64,000 nucleotides of DNA from Loigolactobacillus coryniformis subsp. coryniformis KCTC 3167 = DSM 20001 (lineage in GTDB: Bacteria; Bacillota; Bacilli; Lactobacillales; Lactobacillaceae). The stretch is from positions 2,356,001 to 2,420,000 of the forward strand of contig NZ_CP017713.1 in the NCBI RefSeq assembly GCF_002706425.1, given 5' to 3'. Position numbers and translations under genes: made by a program. Positions 35,299 through 44,957 of this stretch are shown here, piece after piece; within the stretch, counting starts at the first letter, position 1, and each line of letters starts with the position of its first letter. A model generated the notes under the pieces. It was not told the origin of the DNA. It was given only the letters and a program-made list of their open reading frames with translations, and did not search any database.

Positions 35299-37709
35299 CA
35301 ACTCATCTCCTTTTGCCAAACTTTATTTTGCTTGCGATTTTTGAAATAGTTATTAATTAAGCGCGTTAAACCTGACCAGAAATGCCCATTGACCATACGT
35401 AAGATTGCGTTGACCATATCCAAACTAACTTGGCCGTTAGTCATTTTAGCAATAGCTCGAAACGGCATATTATAAATAAAAAGTAAATTTAAATCAGGTT
35501 TACCTTTTGCTTCACTTTTGGCTAGCGCGTGTTTTAGGTAGCGATAAACTTGACGCGCTAACCAATTTTTGGCATACCGCATTTCTGCAATCGTACTGTT
35601 AATGGCTAATTGTTGCCCAATTTCAGTCTTGACTGCAGGTAACGTTTGCCCATATAAAGCTGAAAAATCTGCCAACGTCACTTGGCTTAAATCGGCCTTT
35701 CGGTAATGCACAAGATTCAATGCTGGCGCAACATTTTGTCCTGCTTCAACAATTGTGCCCCGCAAACGAATATCATCTACACTAGCGCCAATTAATATGT
35801 CATAAGTACCGGCTTCGACTTGCCAACTATTCGATGTAACATCGAAATAGCGGAACGCCTTATCATCAAATCTAATGTTGATTTGTTTAGCTTCACCTGG
35901 TGCTAAATGTACTTTAGTAAAGCCCTTTAGCTCCCGTCGTGGTCGAATAAGTTGAGAGTCACTTTTACCGATATATAATTGGACCACTTCGTTACCTTCA
36001 CGTTCACCAGTATTCTTGACCATAGCCGTTACTCCCGAAGACGCAACATGCAAGTCACTATAGGCAAACGTCGTATAGCTGAGACCAAATCCAAAAGGAA
36101 AACGAACTGGCTTTTCTGCAGTTGTATAGTAACGATAACCAACAAATGGGCCTTCTTTGTAGTAAACATCACGTTGCGTGGTCGGATATTCCTTACCAAA
36201 AGGCACATCCTCATAGGTTAAGGGATAGGTTTCCGCTAGCTTACCGCTAGGGTTTTGTTTACCGATCAAAACATCCCACATGGCACTGGCACCTGCTTCG
36301 CCACCTAAATAACCGTGAACGACAGCTGCTACTTTATCTAGCCATGGCATTTCAATCACCGAACCTGCCGATAAAACAACAATAATTGGAGTACTAGTTT
36401 GTGCAAGTGTGTTGATCAGTTCAACCTGATTGTCTGGCAAATTTAAATCTGTGCGATCAAGTCCTTCACTCTCAGAAATTTCGTCTAAACCAGCACAAAT
36501 TACGGCAACATCACTTTTGTTAGCTAATGCAACTGCGGCTGCACTTAATTCGTGATCAACAATACCGTTACGTTGGTAGCCTTGTTCGTAACCGATAAAA
36601 GTAATCGGTTGATCAACAGCCGTTGCAACCATATTTTCAACTTGTTGTGCGTTAACTAGCGAAGAACCAGCGCCTTGATAACGCGGCTGTTTGGCAAAAT
36701 CTCCAATCAAAGCTACTTTAGTAGTGTCAGCCAATGGTAATGTTGCTGCTTTATTTTTAAGGAGAACAATACTTTCAGCGGCTGCTTTGTGAGCAACTTG
36801 ATGCTGGTGTGACCAATCCACCTGTTGCTGTGTATTTTTTCCTGCAGTTGATTGCAGAATCTGTGTCAATAATTCATCAACACGTTGATTCAATGTTTCT
36901 TCGGCCAATTCACCTGATTTGACTGCCTGAATTATTTCTAATGGACCATTAGCCCCTAAGGTTGGCATCGCTAAGTTGCCACCATTTTGCACTGCTGCAA
37001 CGTGATCGTTATCACCACCCCAATCACTGACAACAAAACCCTTAAAACCCCATTCTTTACGTAAAATGTCCTCTAATAAGTACTTATTTTCATGTGCATA
37101 AATACCGTTGATTTCATTATATGCGGACATTAAAACTCGTGGTTTGCCCTCTTTGACTGCAATCTCGAAATTAGTTAAATAAAGCTCACGTAAAGTTCGT
37201 TCATCGATCAATGAATTAGAAGCCATGCGTCGATATTCTTGATTATTAGCTGCGAAATGTTTAGGACTAGCAAAAGTCCCCGTTGATTGAATACCTCTGA
37301 TCATAGCCGCACCCATTTTCCCAGCTAGATATGGATCCTCACTATAATACTCAAAATCACGTCCACAGCGCGGATTACGCTTGATATTCAAGCCTGGGCC
37401 AAGTACAACTTGAACATCTAATGCTCGCGCTTCGTTACCTAATGCAACACCAACTTGGTCAATCAAGTTTTCATCCCAACTATTAGCTAAAGTTGCCGCA
37501 GTTGGAAAGCAAGTTGCTGGTTCACTAGCATTCAACCCTAAATGATCAGTTGCTCCCGTTTGTTTACGCAATCCATGTGGCCCATCAGCCATAAAAATTG
37601 CCGGAATTTTATCGGCAACCGCATATGTCTGCCACGTTGACTGCCCAGTTGTTAATGCCGCTTTTTCTGCAAGTGTTAATTGTTCAATTACTTTTTGATT
37701 ATTCAACAT
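35298..37709 (-). CDS. Family 3 beta-glycosidase, cytosolic
   Basis: 803 aa in the usual GH3 order. The barrel comes first (FMADGPHGLRKQ, RNPRCGRDFEYYSEDP, KHFAANNQEYRRM), with nucleophile Asp in VVSDWGGDND near residue 235, then the sandwich domain (ESIVLLKNKAATLPL, GLDEISESEGLDRTDL) and fibronectin-like domain, plus a C-terminal helical extension of about 100 residues. No signal peptide. It probably cleaves beta-glucosides or similar disaccharides. Start ATG behind GGAGGACA; a cre-like site is upstream. It heads an operon with gtrA and GT2. Confidence 0.9.
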   Translation of the reverse strand: MLNNQKVIEQLTLAEKAALTTGQSTWQTYAVADKIPAIFMADGPHGLRKQTGATDHLGLNASEPATCFPTAATLANSWDENLIDQVGVALGNEARALDVQVVLGPGLNIKRNPRCGRDFEYYSEDPYLAGKMGAAMIRGIQSTGTFASPKHFAANNQEYRRMASNSLIDERTLRELYLTNFEIAVKEGKPRVLMSAYNEINGIYAHENKYLLEDILRKEWGFKGFVVSDWGGDNDHVAAVQNGGNLAMPTLGANGPLEIIQAVKSGELAEETLNQRVDELLTQILQSTAGKNTQQQVDWSHQHQVAHKAAAESIVLLKNKAATLPLADTTKVALIGDFAKQPRYQGAGSSLVNAQQVENMVATAVDQPITFIGYEQGYQRNGIVDHELSAAAVALANKSDVAVICAGLDEISESEGLDRTDLNLPDNQVELINTLAQTSTPIIVVLSAGSVIEMPWLDKVAAVVHGYLGGEAGASAMWDVLIGKQNPSGKLAETYPLTYEDVPFGKEYPTTQRDVYYKEGPFVGYRYYTTAEKPVRFPFGFGLSYTTFAYSDLHVASSGVTAMVKNTGEREGNEVVQLYIGKSDSQLIRPRRELKGFTKVHLAPGEAKQINIRFDDKAFRYFDVTSNSWQVEAGTYDILIGASVDDIRLRGTIVEAGQNVAPALNLVHYRKADLSQVTLADFSALYGQTLPAVKTEIGQQLAINSTIAEMRYAKNWLARQVYRYLKHALAKSEAKGKPDLNLLFIYNMPFRAIAKMTNGQVSLDMVNAILRMVNGHFWSGLTRLINNYFKNRKQNKVWQKEMS

Positions 37710-37754
37710 TTACTTGTCCTCCATTGGTATGGCTTATTTTAAAGTTAACAACTA

Positions 37755-37768
37755 TGTGAACGCTTTAA
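37755..37768 (-). promoter_or_regulatory. cre-like site of the GH3-gtrA-GT2 operon
   Basis: The plus strand reads TGTGAACGCTTTAA, matching the central AACG/CG and right half of the CcpA consensus. It lies about 45 bases before the GH3 start. Confidence 0.45.
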
Positions 37769-37878
37769 AAGCCTAATTGCATAAACTGCAAGATATCGTT
37801 CATACCTTGTCAGAAACCCTCTATTTCGCTCCCCGACTTTATTCGTTATAATTGAGATTGACTAAAGAGGTGATAAAC

Positions 37879-38583
37879 TTGCGCATTGCAATTGTTGAGG
37901 ACAACCAACAAGAACAAAATAGCTTACTAACTTTATTAAATAAATACGCAATCGAAAATAATATTGCCATTGAGCCAACAATTTTTAATAATGGTTTACA
38001 AATTGTCGACCAATACCACAGTAATTTTGATGTTATCTATTTTGATGTCCAAATGCCGCTTATGGATGGTATGACGGCTGCAAAAAAAATACGTCAAATT
38101 GATGATAATGTAATTATCGTCTTTTTAACGAATTATGTTCAATGGGCAGTCGAAGGCTACTCCGTTCATGCTTTGGATTTTTTACTTAAGCCACTAACCT
38201 ATTTTAATTTTCAAGAGCATTTTAAGAAAATATGCCACCAGCTCGCAAAGCATCAAAAAACGTTAACCCTTAAAAGCAGTAACGGTTTGCGAAAAATTAT
38301 CCTTGATAATCTTTATTACGTTGAAAGTGAGGGCCACTATTTACACTTTCATACAATCGATGGCACGATTGATATACTAGATACAATGAAAAATATTGAA
38401 CGTGAATTAAAACCAGATCATTTCTACCGTTGCAACAACGGCTATTTGGTTAATCTCGGTCACGTTAAGGCAATTAATGGTAATATTGCTGAAGTAGGAC
38501 CAGATAAACTACAGATTAGCCGACCACGAAAAAAAGCCTTTATGGCCGCATTAACTGATTATTTAGGATCGGAGATGATCTAA
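37879..38583 (+). CDS. LytTR-type response regulator (AgrA/ComE-like)
   Basis: 234 aa. Receiver domain with acidic pocket (IVEDNQ), phospho-acceptor Asp in IYFDVQMPLMDG, and Lys in FLLKPL; LytTR DNA-binding domain from about residue 130 (ESEGHYLHFHT, RCNNGYLVNLGHV). I take the TTG behind AAAGAGGTGA as start; an in-frame TTG lies 27 bases upstream. The kinase gene follows after 1 base. The pair is divergent from the GH3 operon and may control it. Confidence 0.9.
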   Translation: MRIAIVEDNQQEQNSLLTLLNKYAIENNIAIEPTIFNNGLQIVDQYHSNFDVIYFDVQMPLMDGMTAAKKIRQIDDNVIIVFLTNYVQWAVEGYSVHALDFLLKPLTYFNFQEHFKKICHQLAKHQKTLTLKSSNGLRKIILDNLYYVESEGHYLHFHTIDGTIDILDTMKNIERELKPDHFYRCNNGYLVNLGHVKAINGNIAEVGPDKLQISRPRKKAFMAALTDYLGSEMI

Positions 38584-38584
38584 T

Positions 38585-39886
38585 TTGGCAACAATTCTGC
38601 CTAACATTCCACGTTTTTATACCGGAATTGCAGAGTGGCTGGCGTGTATGCTTCTTATTTTTCGTTTAAAACCAAGTAAACGACGTATCAATCATCTAGC
38701 TATTATTGCTTTAGGTATTGGTCAAATCTTTCTACAAATAATAGTTGGCTTTTGGCCACTTTGGTATTGGGTATTCGGTATGTTAGTCAACTTACTATGG
38801 ATGTTTCTTACTCTATATTGGAGTGAAAAAGTCAATCTATCAGTGAAGCTATACCATTTAAGTAAAGCCTTTATTTTAGCTGAATTCTGGGCCTCACTAT
38901 CTTGGCAATTATATTGTTATCTGTTGTTGCAGCTAAAATTGCCACAATGGAATGAACTGATTTTTATGTTTAGTTGCTACGTGCTGCTATTCATCACTTT
39001 TTTCAAACTAGAAAAAAAGCCTAAATATCAATACGCTTTGCTTAATATAAAAAAACGCGAAGTCATTAGTGCCATCGTTACTGCCAGCATGGTCTTTATG
39101 ATCAGTAATTTGGGCTTTGCATTGACCAATACATTTCTTAACTTAGGTGATTCGGTTACGATTTTCATGATGCGAACGTTTATTGATCTTTGCGGAATAT
39201 TATTATTGAAACTACAAGAAAATCAACGCTACGAAAGCTTTTTAAAGGGTGATCTGACTGCAATCAACAACATGTTCCAATCACAGTATGAGCAATATCA
39301 AGCTTATAGGGAAAGTAGTCAATTAGTTAACCAACGGTTTCACGATTTAAAGCATCAACTAGATGTCTTAGCTTTAGAAGATGATGCTGACAAAAGAAAA
39401 ATTTACCTTAGTCAATTGCGCAAAGGAATCACGCAATATAGATCAGCGGTTAAAACCGGTAACGCAATAGCAGATGTCATCTTAACCCGTAAAAATACTT
39501 ACTGCATTCAGAACAAAATCACATTTACCTGTATTGCTGATGGTGCACTGTTGAATATGATCGAAACTATGGATTTATGTAGTTTATTGGGTAACGCATT
39601 AGATAATGCCATTGAATCGAGCTTAAAAATTGCTGACACTGAAAAACGCTTGATCAATTTACGAATCGCCCAAAAAGCAAATTTTATTCTTTTTTCTCTA
39701 GAAAACTACGTTGAAGCACCACCATCATTTGAAGGCGGCCTACCTAAAACCACAAAATCTGATCAACAACAGCATGGCTACGGTTTAAAGAGTATCGATT
39801 ATATTGCTAATAAGTACAACGGTTCCCTAACTGTTGGTGTAAAAGACAATTGGTTTTCAATCAAAGTCCTATTGCCATTAACTTAA
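38585..39886 (+). CDS. GHKL sensor histidine kinase (AgrC/ComD-like)
   Basis: 433 aa. About six membrane segments occupy residues 10-210; the phospho-acceptor is in RFHDLKHQL, the N box is GNALDNAIES, and the G box is GYGLKSIDYI. This is the class of kinases that sense peptides in quorum-sensing systems. No obvious signal-peptide gene, AgrB or bacteriocin gene is nearby, so the signal could be a glycan or an unlinked peptide. TTG start behind GGAG. Confidence 0.88.
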   Translation: MATILPNIPRFYTGIAEWLACMLLIFRLKPSKRRINHLAIIALGIGQIFLQIIVGFWPLWYWVFGMLVNLLWMFLTLYWSEKVNLSVKLYHLSKAFILAEFWASLSWQLYCYLLLQLKLPQWNELIFMFSCYVLLFITFFKLEKKPKYQYALLNIKKREVISAIVTASMVFMISNLGFALTNTFLNLGDSVTIFMMRTFIDLCGILLLKLQENQRYESFLKGDLTAINNMFQSQYEQYQAYRESSQLVNQRFHDLKHQLDVLALEDDADKRKIYLSQLRKGITQYRSAVKTGNAIADVILTRKNTYCIQNKITFTCIADGALLNMIETMDLCSLLGNALDNAIESSLKIADTEKRLINLRIAQKANFILFSLENYVEAPPSFEGGLPKTTKSDQQQHGYGLKSIDYIANKYNGSLTVGVKDNWFSIKVLLPLT

Positions 39887-39926
39887 AACATCCCGCAGAA
39901 AGTTACTGCTTTCCACGGGATGTTTT
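39886..39926. terminator. Bidirectional terminator between kinase and hydrolase genes
   Basis: AAACATCCCG..AGAAAG pairs with CTTT..CGGGATGTTTT around a short loop; T-rich on both strands. Confidence 0.85.
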
Positions 39927-39932
39927 ATTTTC

Positions 39933-40715
39933 CTATTGCGCCAAAAATGCCAACAGTACTTGATTAAATGCTCCTGACTGCTCAGCCATCACAATATGGC
40001 CGCTGTCAGCGATCACTTTAGCTTGCCCAAATGGTGCTAACGCCGCTGCTGTAGAAGCAAATTTTGAGTCAAAATACGGGCTTTCGCCGCCGGCAACAAA
40101 TAAAATGGGACACTGCAGATCAGCAATCACGTCACGCCAATTTTGCATGGCATGGTCGACTAAAAATGGCAAATTCAATTCCGCATCATAGGGATAAGCC
40201 TGCTGAATCGGCCGAATTTGCTTATAGGTTTCGTCATCAATATGCTTAAAGGTTGACCGTCCCATCGGTAGTTGTAAATAAGTATAAAAATTATCCCAAG
40301 CTAATTGTTTAAACCCGTAAGGCCATTCGACCGTATTGATCATTTGCGGTGATTGATCAACATCAATGATTTTAGTGATATTTTGCGTGCCATAAAGTGA
40401 CACATAGGCAAAAATCGTGGCTGCGCCCATCGAATTACCCACCAAAATAACCTGTTCTAGCTTTAAGGCGGCAATCAATTCAGCCAAATCTTGGGCATGG
40501 CGGCTGATTCGTAACCCTTTAGCAGTGTGTTCTGATTGCCCTTGATTACGGCAATCTAGGTTGACCACCCGATACCCAGCGGCTAACAGCGCACTGATCT
40601 GCTGTCGCCAAATTTCTTTGACGCCGCCTAACCCGGTCAAAATCACTACCGGCTGCCCGGTACCTTGATCAGTATAATCTAAACTCACTCGATCTTTTGT
40701 TATAAATTTCATCAT
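39933..40715 (-). CDS. Alpha/beta hydrolase
   Basis: About 260 aa. Oxyanion-hole region VILTGLGGVKEIW, nucleophile elbow GNSMGAA (Ser about residue 97), catalytic His in DSGHIVMAEQS at the end, and a likely acid near FVAGGESPYFD. It is soluble and has no signal. The substrate is unknown; esterase or lactone hydrolase are possible. Two in-frame ATGs lie behind AAAGGGTG; the first is given. Confidence 0.87.
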   Translation of the reverse strand: MMKFITKDRVSLDYTDQGTGQPVVILTGLGGVKEIWRQQISALLAAGYRVVNLDCRNQGQSEHTAKGLRISRHAQDLAELIAALKLEQVILVGNSMGAATIFAYVSLYGTQNITKIIDVDQSPQMINTVEWPYGFKQLAWDNFYTYLQLPMGRSTFKHIDDETYKQIRPIQQAYPYDAELNLPFLVDHAMQNWRDVIADLQCPILFVAGGESPYFDSKFASTAAALAPFGQAKVIADSGHIVMAEQSGAFNQVLLAFLAQ

Positions 40716-40746
40716 GATCACCCTTTAAAATTTTAAGTTTATCTTC

Positions 40747-40803
40747 ATCATACCGCAGTCTGAGTGACTACCGCTATTCAACTTTAATTAAATGCGGTAT
40801 GAT
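40747..40803. promoter_or_regulatory. Long dyad between the hydrolase and TnpB-like genes
   Basis: ATCATACCGCA at 40747-40757 is repeated inverted as TGCGGTATGAT at 40793-40803, with a 35-bp AT-rich centre. The right arm overlaps a TATGAT that could be a -10 box for the TnpB-like gene. This could be an operator acting on both divergent genes. Confidence 0.45.
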
Positions 40804-40859
40804 AGTGTTGGTTCGTAACGTTTACATGTAAAATCGAACAACGAAAGGAGCCAAATTAT

Positions 40860-42413
40860 TTGGCATTTAAAAAATTTCAAAATAGCAACGAGATTCGCCG
40901 TTTGATCAATCGTCAGAATTTGATCCAAAAACGAGCCGTTGCCATGATCAACCGCGGTACGGATAAAGGTAATCTGTACCAGAAGTTGAATCAACGGGTC
41001 GGCATCAAACGACAAATGTCGCAAGCGACCATTAATGTAATGATGGATATCTTCCGTAACGAGCATATCACGGCTATCCCCGACAACAGTTTCGTCGTCT
41101 TCGCACGGACCACTTTGAACGTACACGACGGCGAACCACAGGAATTACTGTTGCAACTGAACAAACTCGACTCTTATACTTTATTTTTAGCGCCGAAACA
41201 GTCCAGTGAAAAAATCTTCAGTACCCCGAAACGTGGTTGGTTGATGACTTTGCGCGATGACGGTTGGATCCTGATGTTACCGGGACAGAATCCCAATCAA
41301 GGCATTCAACTACTTTTACCTGAAACAAATGAAGCAGAATCAACGCCAGCACCAAAAAAGGCGACCAGTAACGCAACATGGCCCAAGTCAGCGACTAGTG
41401 CACGCGCAGCTAGATCTGCGACAACTGCAACTAGTGCGACCAAGCATAATTCGGCCAAACCGGCAGCTAGCAGCCATGCTAGGGTAGCTACTAGCAGTCA
41501 CGCTAAGCCAAGTGCAAGTAGTCATAACGCGCCTACTAGTAGCCATGCCAGCGCCAATAGCCATGTAGCCACACCAACAAGTCAAACAACAGCTATTGAC
41601 AACAGCACAGTTGCCAACTCAGCTAATAGTCAGGCTGATTCGATCGCCGTTAGTAGCACCACGACTTATAGTACCCCCAGTCACGTAGCCAGTGCGGCAG
41701 CAACAAAGCCATTACCTGGTCCACGTGAAGCCGATGAATTGATCAAAAACTTAGTAGAATCAGGCCGTCGCTATCGGGTGGTCGGTTTAGACTACGGCAA
41801 GATCAATATGATCACCGCCACTGATGGTGCCGATAATTTATTACAAGTACCTGGTTCCGTGATCTCAAAACATATTCTCGATTACCAACACGAGATTCGC
41901 CAATTACAACGGCAAACCCAGACGTTAGATGATGACGTTGAATTGACCCGCTTATCCTACATGTTAAAACGTTATGTCCTTAAATCTTGCCGTAAAATTG
42001 TCAATCAATTGATTGAGCATTATGGGGATGACGTCATTTATGTGACCGAGCTCCATCCTAGTTTGGACGTCAACAAAACACCTAATATTATTTTGAGTCC
42101 TGATTATTTCTACAAAGCATTATTCACGATCTTATTTGAATTAGTCGGCCAAAATGCCGCCATTATTCAAGTTCCTAATAACGAAACGTCAATCATCTGC
42201 CCTAACTGCGGCTTTACCAGCGCTGGCAATCGGCAAAAAGAACTACACACGTTTAAATGCTTAAATTGTGGCTTTGAAAGTAACGATGATCAAGCAGCTG
42301 CAACGAATATTCGCCAACGCGGTTTACGCTACATCTCTAATCTCACTAAAAATATGAACTTTGCTGTACCGACACCTGAGGTGACCCACGTATCAGCTCA
42401 AGAAGAAGTATAA
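40860..42413 (+). CDS. TnpB-like RuvC nuclease-fold protein with Ser/Ala/His-rich linker
   Basis: 517 aa. Residues from about 300 match the TnpB/Cas12 RuvC core: D311 in VVGLDYGK (RuvC-I), E397 in VIYVTELHPS (RuvC-II), a zinc ribbon (C447, C450, C467, C470) and RuvC-III with D477 in SNDDQAAATNI. All three acidic residues are kept. Residues 1-157 do not look like a standard TnpB N-terminus. Residues about 158-285 are low-complexity (A, S, T, H; repeated SSHA-like units). No TnpA gene, no IS605 end hairpins and no clear mobile context are visible. It may be a domesticated, RNA-guided or regulatory relative. TTG start behind AAAGGAG. Confidence 0.8.
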   Translation: MAFKKFQNSNEIRRLINRQNLIQKRAVAMINRGTDKGNLYQKLNQRVGIKRQMSQATINVMMDIFRNEHITAIPDNSFVVFARTTLNVHDGEPQELLLQLNKLDSYTLFLAPKQSSEKIFSTPKRGWLMTLRDDGWILMLPGQNPNQGIQLLLPETNEAESTPAPKKATSNATWPKSATSARAARSATTATSATKHNSAKPAASSHARVATSSHAKPSASSHNAPTSSHASANSHVATPTSQTTAIDNSTVANSANSQADSIAVSSTTTYSTPSHVASAAATKPLPGPREADELIKNLVESGRRYRVVGLDYGKINMITATDGADNLLQVPGSVISKHILDYQHEIRQLQRQTQTLDDDVELTRLSYMLKRYVLKSCRKIVNQLIEHYGDDVIYVTELHPSLDVNKTPNIILSPDYFYKALFTILFELVGQNAAIIQVPNNETSIICPNCGFTSAGNRQKELHTFKCLNCGFESNDDQAAATNIRQRGLRYISNLTKNMNFAVPTPEVTHVSAQEEV

Positions 42414-42448
42414 TTTTTTCACAATAACTAGGGCAATCCCTAATTCTA

Positions 42449-42483
42449 AAACACCAAAAAGTGCTGCTTTTTGGTGTTTTAAT
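42449..42483 (+). terminator. Terminator of the TnpB-like gene
   Basis: AAAACACCAAAAAG pairs with CTTTTTGGTGTTTT around a short TGCTG loop. Confidence 0.85.
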
Positions 42484-42619
42484 TTACCTAAATACTGTCG
42501 TAACAACTTTTTAGTCTTAATTAAGAGACTAAGTGCAAGACTCATTTGTCAAGAGAAACCCTTTTCTTTTTTAGATTAAATGACCTATACTAAGGGCGTA
42601 GATAGTTAAAGTTATTAAA

Positions 42620-42634
42620 TGATAATCATTATCA
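42620..42634. promoter_or_regulatory. Fur box upstream of lutA
   Basis: TGATAATCATTATCA is an exact match to the 7-1-7 Fur consensus TGATAATnATTATCA. It lies about 8 bases before the AAGGAGG ribosome site of lutA, downstream of a TATACT that could be its -10 box. PerR boxes differ at two or more positions, so Fur is preferred. Confidence 0.8.
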
Positions 42635-42656
42635 CTTAGCTAAGGAGGCTTCTCTT

Positions 42657-43457
42657 ATGAAGGTCAGCATATTCACCACTTGTATGATGGATCTAATGTT
42701 CCCACAAGTTGGTAAAGATATGGTCGAAGTACTGGAACGCTTGGGTTGTACCGTTGATGTTCCGGAAAATCAGATCTGTTGTGGTCAACCAACGTTTAAC
42801 TCTGGCTACGTTGAAGCTAGTTGGTCGGTTATGCATAATCAAATCGATGCTTTGTCAGCAATCGATTGTGATTATATTGTCTGCCCCGCTGGCTCCTGCA
42901 CTGCTATTTTAAAAGAATATCCTGATTTATTAGCCGATGACACCACTGATCCAACCGGCGAATACATGGCGCAAGCCAAAATATTGGCCGCAAAAACTTT
43001 TGAGTTTTCCCAATTTATTTGGCGTGTTTTAGGCATTGCCGATTGCGGTGCCGAGCTGAATACGATCGCCACTTACCATCGATCCTGCCACATGACGCGG
43101 TTATTAGGTGAGCGGGAAACACCATTCTGGTTATTGGAAAATGTTAAGGGCTTAGAAATGCGGCAGTTACAAGGTATTCAATATTGTTGCGGTTTTGGTG
43201 GTACTTTCTCAGTTAAGGAACACGAGATCTCCGAATTAATGGTCACTTCTAAAGTGAAGCACATCGAGGAAACTGGGGCCCAAGTTCTGATTTCCTGCGA
43301 TCCTGGCTGCTTAATGAATATCGGCGGTCGTTTCAATCGTTTAGGCAAGCCAATGAAAATCATGCATATTGCTGAGGTGCTGAACCACAACGTTGACGAA
43401 AGTCGGATCAAAAAAGTTAGCGAAGTCGCTACCCCAGCGCCGGCGCCATTCCCTTAA
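42657..43457 (+). CDS. lutA: Lactate utilization protein LutA, (Fe-S) CCG domain
   Basis: 266 aa. Two CCG domains ending in CCGQP and YCCGFGG, with Cys in TTCMMDL and DPGCLMN. LutA binds Fe-S and, with LutB and LutC, oxidises L-lactate to pyruvate and passes electrons to the membrane. The C-terminal 20 residues are proline/alanine rich. It heads a three-gene operon with ribosome site AAGGAGG. Confidence 0.93.
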   Translation: MKVSIFTTCMMDLMFPQVGKDMVEVLERLGCTVDVPENQICCGQPTFNSGYVEASWSVMHNQIDALSAIDCDYIVCPAGSCTAILKEYPDLLADDTTDPTGEYMAQAKILAAKTFEFSQFIWRVLGIADCGAELNTIATYHRSCHMTRLLGERETPFWLLENVKGLEMRQLQGIQYCCGFGGTFSVKEHEISELMVTSKVKHIEETGAQVLISCDPGCLMNIGGRFNRLGKPMKIMHIAEVLNHNVDESRIKKVSEVATPAPAPFP

Positions 43458-43481
43458 CTTGGAAGTCAGGAGGTTATTATC

Positions 43482-44957
43482 ATGGGACTTAAAACAAGTA
43501 CTTTACCATTTAAAGAACGTATTGCAGCGTCAGCGAAGGATCAATTTGCCCACGCTTCAATCGCCAAAGCACAGGATACACAATACAATAAGCGTGAAAA
43601 TGCCCGCGCTGAGCTTGGCCATTGGCAGGATTGGCGTAAACTAGGGCAATCGATCCGCCAACACGTGATCCAGTACTTACCGGACTATCTGGAAGAATTT
43701 AGTGATAATGTTGAGAAGCGCGGTGGTAATGTTTTTTTTGCCCAAACCACTGAAGAAGCCAATGACTTTATTTTAAACGTGATCAAGGAACAAAATGGCC
43801 ATCACGTGGTCAAATCAAAGTCCATGGTCACCGCTGAACTCGATTTAGACAAAAAACTGCAAGCATTACCGGACGTTTCAATTTTAGAAACAGATTTAGC
43901 TGAATTTATTTTGCAGGAAGACGACTGGGATGAACCATCACACATCGTCTTTCCCGCTATCCACAAAGATCGTAATCAAGTCCAAACGATTTTTAAGAAA
44001 TTAGGTTACGACGGTGACAATGATCCAGAGCACATGGCACGCTTTGCTCGTAAATATCTGCGCCAACGCTTTTTGGAAGCTGACGTTGGCATCACTGGCT
44101 GCAACTTTGCAATCGCTGATTCCGGCATTATTAACCTAGATACCAACGAAGGCAACGCCGACTTAGCTGATTCGATCCCGAAAACACAGATCGTGGTGAT
44201 GGGAATGGAACGTTTGGTACCCAGCATGAAAGAAGCCGAAATTTTGGATAATATGTTGGCTCGTTCAGCAGTTGGCCAAAAATTGACCACTTATGTGACT
44301 TTTGAAGGCCAGCAAAGTGTTGGTGAAAGTGATGGACCAGAAAACTTTTATGTTGTCGTGCTCGATAATAATCGTTCGAAAGCTTTAGGCACCGAATTTC
44401 AAGAAATCCTGCAATGCATCCGTTGTGGTGCTTGCCTTAACGTTTGCCCAGTTTATCGGCAAATTGGTGGTCATGGCTATGGTTCGTTATACCCTGGCCC
44501 AGTTGGTGCTGTCTTATCGCCAATTTTAGGTGGCTATGAACAATTCGGTGAGCTGCCTTTTGCCTCCAGCTTATGTGCTGCTTGTACCGAAACCTGCCCC
44601 GTATTGATCCCACTGCATAATTTATTGATCAAACATCGTGAAGTCGAAACGGATCGTCTGAAAATGATGCATGGTTTCAACGATTTCCAAATGCGCGTGG
44701 TCGGTAAAGGCACGGCCTCACCGTTTCTATTTAAGGCGGCGCTACGCTTCAAGCATTTTGGCTTGTCGCCATGGACACACCAAAAACCAGTTACCGCGAC
44801 TAATTTCTTTGCGTATAACGGCGCAATGATCACTAAAGGCCCCGGGATGGTCGGCGGTTGGACCGATGTTCGTGATTTACCAGCACCACCAAAGCATCGT
44901 GATGATTTCCGTGTTTGGTTCAAACAACATAAGCAGCAAGGAGGTGCGCCCAAATGA
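43482..44957 (+). CDS. lutB: Lactate utilization protein LutB, Fe-S protein
   Basis: 491 aa. The LUD domain is followed by two 4Fe-4S motifs: CIRCGACLNVCPVYR and CAACTETCPV. The family length is normal. It starts 24 bases after lutA and its end overlaps lutC by 4 bases. It would carry electrons from lactate oxidation. Confidence 0.94.
   Translation: MGLKTSTLPFKERIAASAKDQFAHASIAKAQDTQYNKRENARAELGHWQDWRKLGQSIRQHVIQYLPDYLEEFSDNVEKRGGNVFFAQTTEEANDFILNVIKEQNGHHVVKSKSMVTAELDLDKKLQALPDVSILETDLAEFILQEDDWDEPSHIVFPAIHKDRNQVQTIFKKLGYDGDNDPEHMARFARKYLRQRFLEADVGITGCNFAIADSGIINLDTNEGNADLADSIPKTQIVVMGMERLVPSMKEAEILDNMLARSAVGQKLTTYVTFEGQQSVGESDGPENFYVVVLDNNRSKALGTEFQEILQCIRCGACLNVCPVYRQIGGHGYGSLYPGPVGAVLSPILGGYEQFGELPFASSLCAACTETCPVLIPLHNLLIKHREVETDRLKMMHGFNDFQMRVVGKGTASPFLFKAALRFKHFGLSPWTHQKPVTATNFFAYNGAMITKGPGMVGGWTDVRDLPAPPKHRDDFRVWFKQHKQQGGAPK

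Noticed and set aside
37710-40000. AgrD/ComC-type peptide gene near the two-component pair
   Set aside because: No short frame with a leader or double-glycine site and a ribosome site was found.
41440-41590. Repeats resembling a CRISPR or tandem DNA array
   Set aside because: They are imperfect AGTAGTCA/AGCAGCCA-type codons of the Ser/His/Ala linker in frame within the TnpB-like gene; there are no spacers of fixed length.
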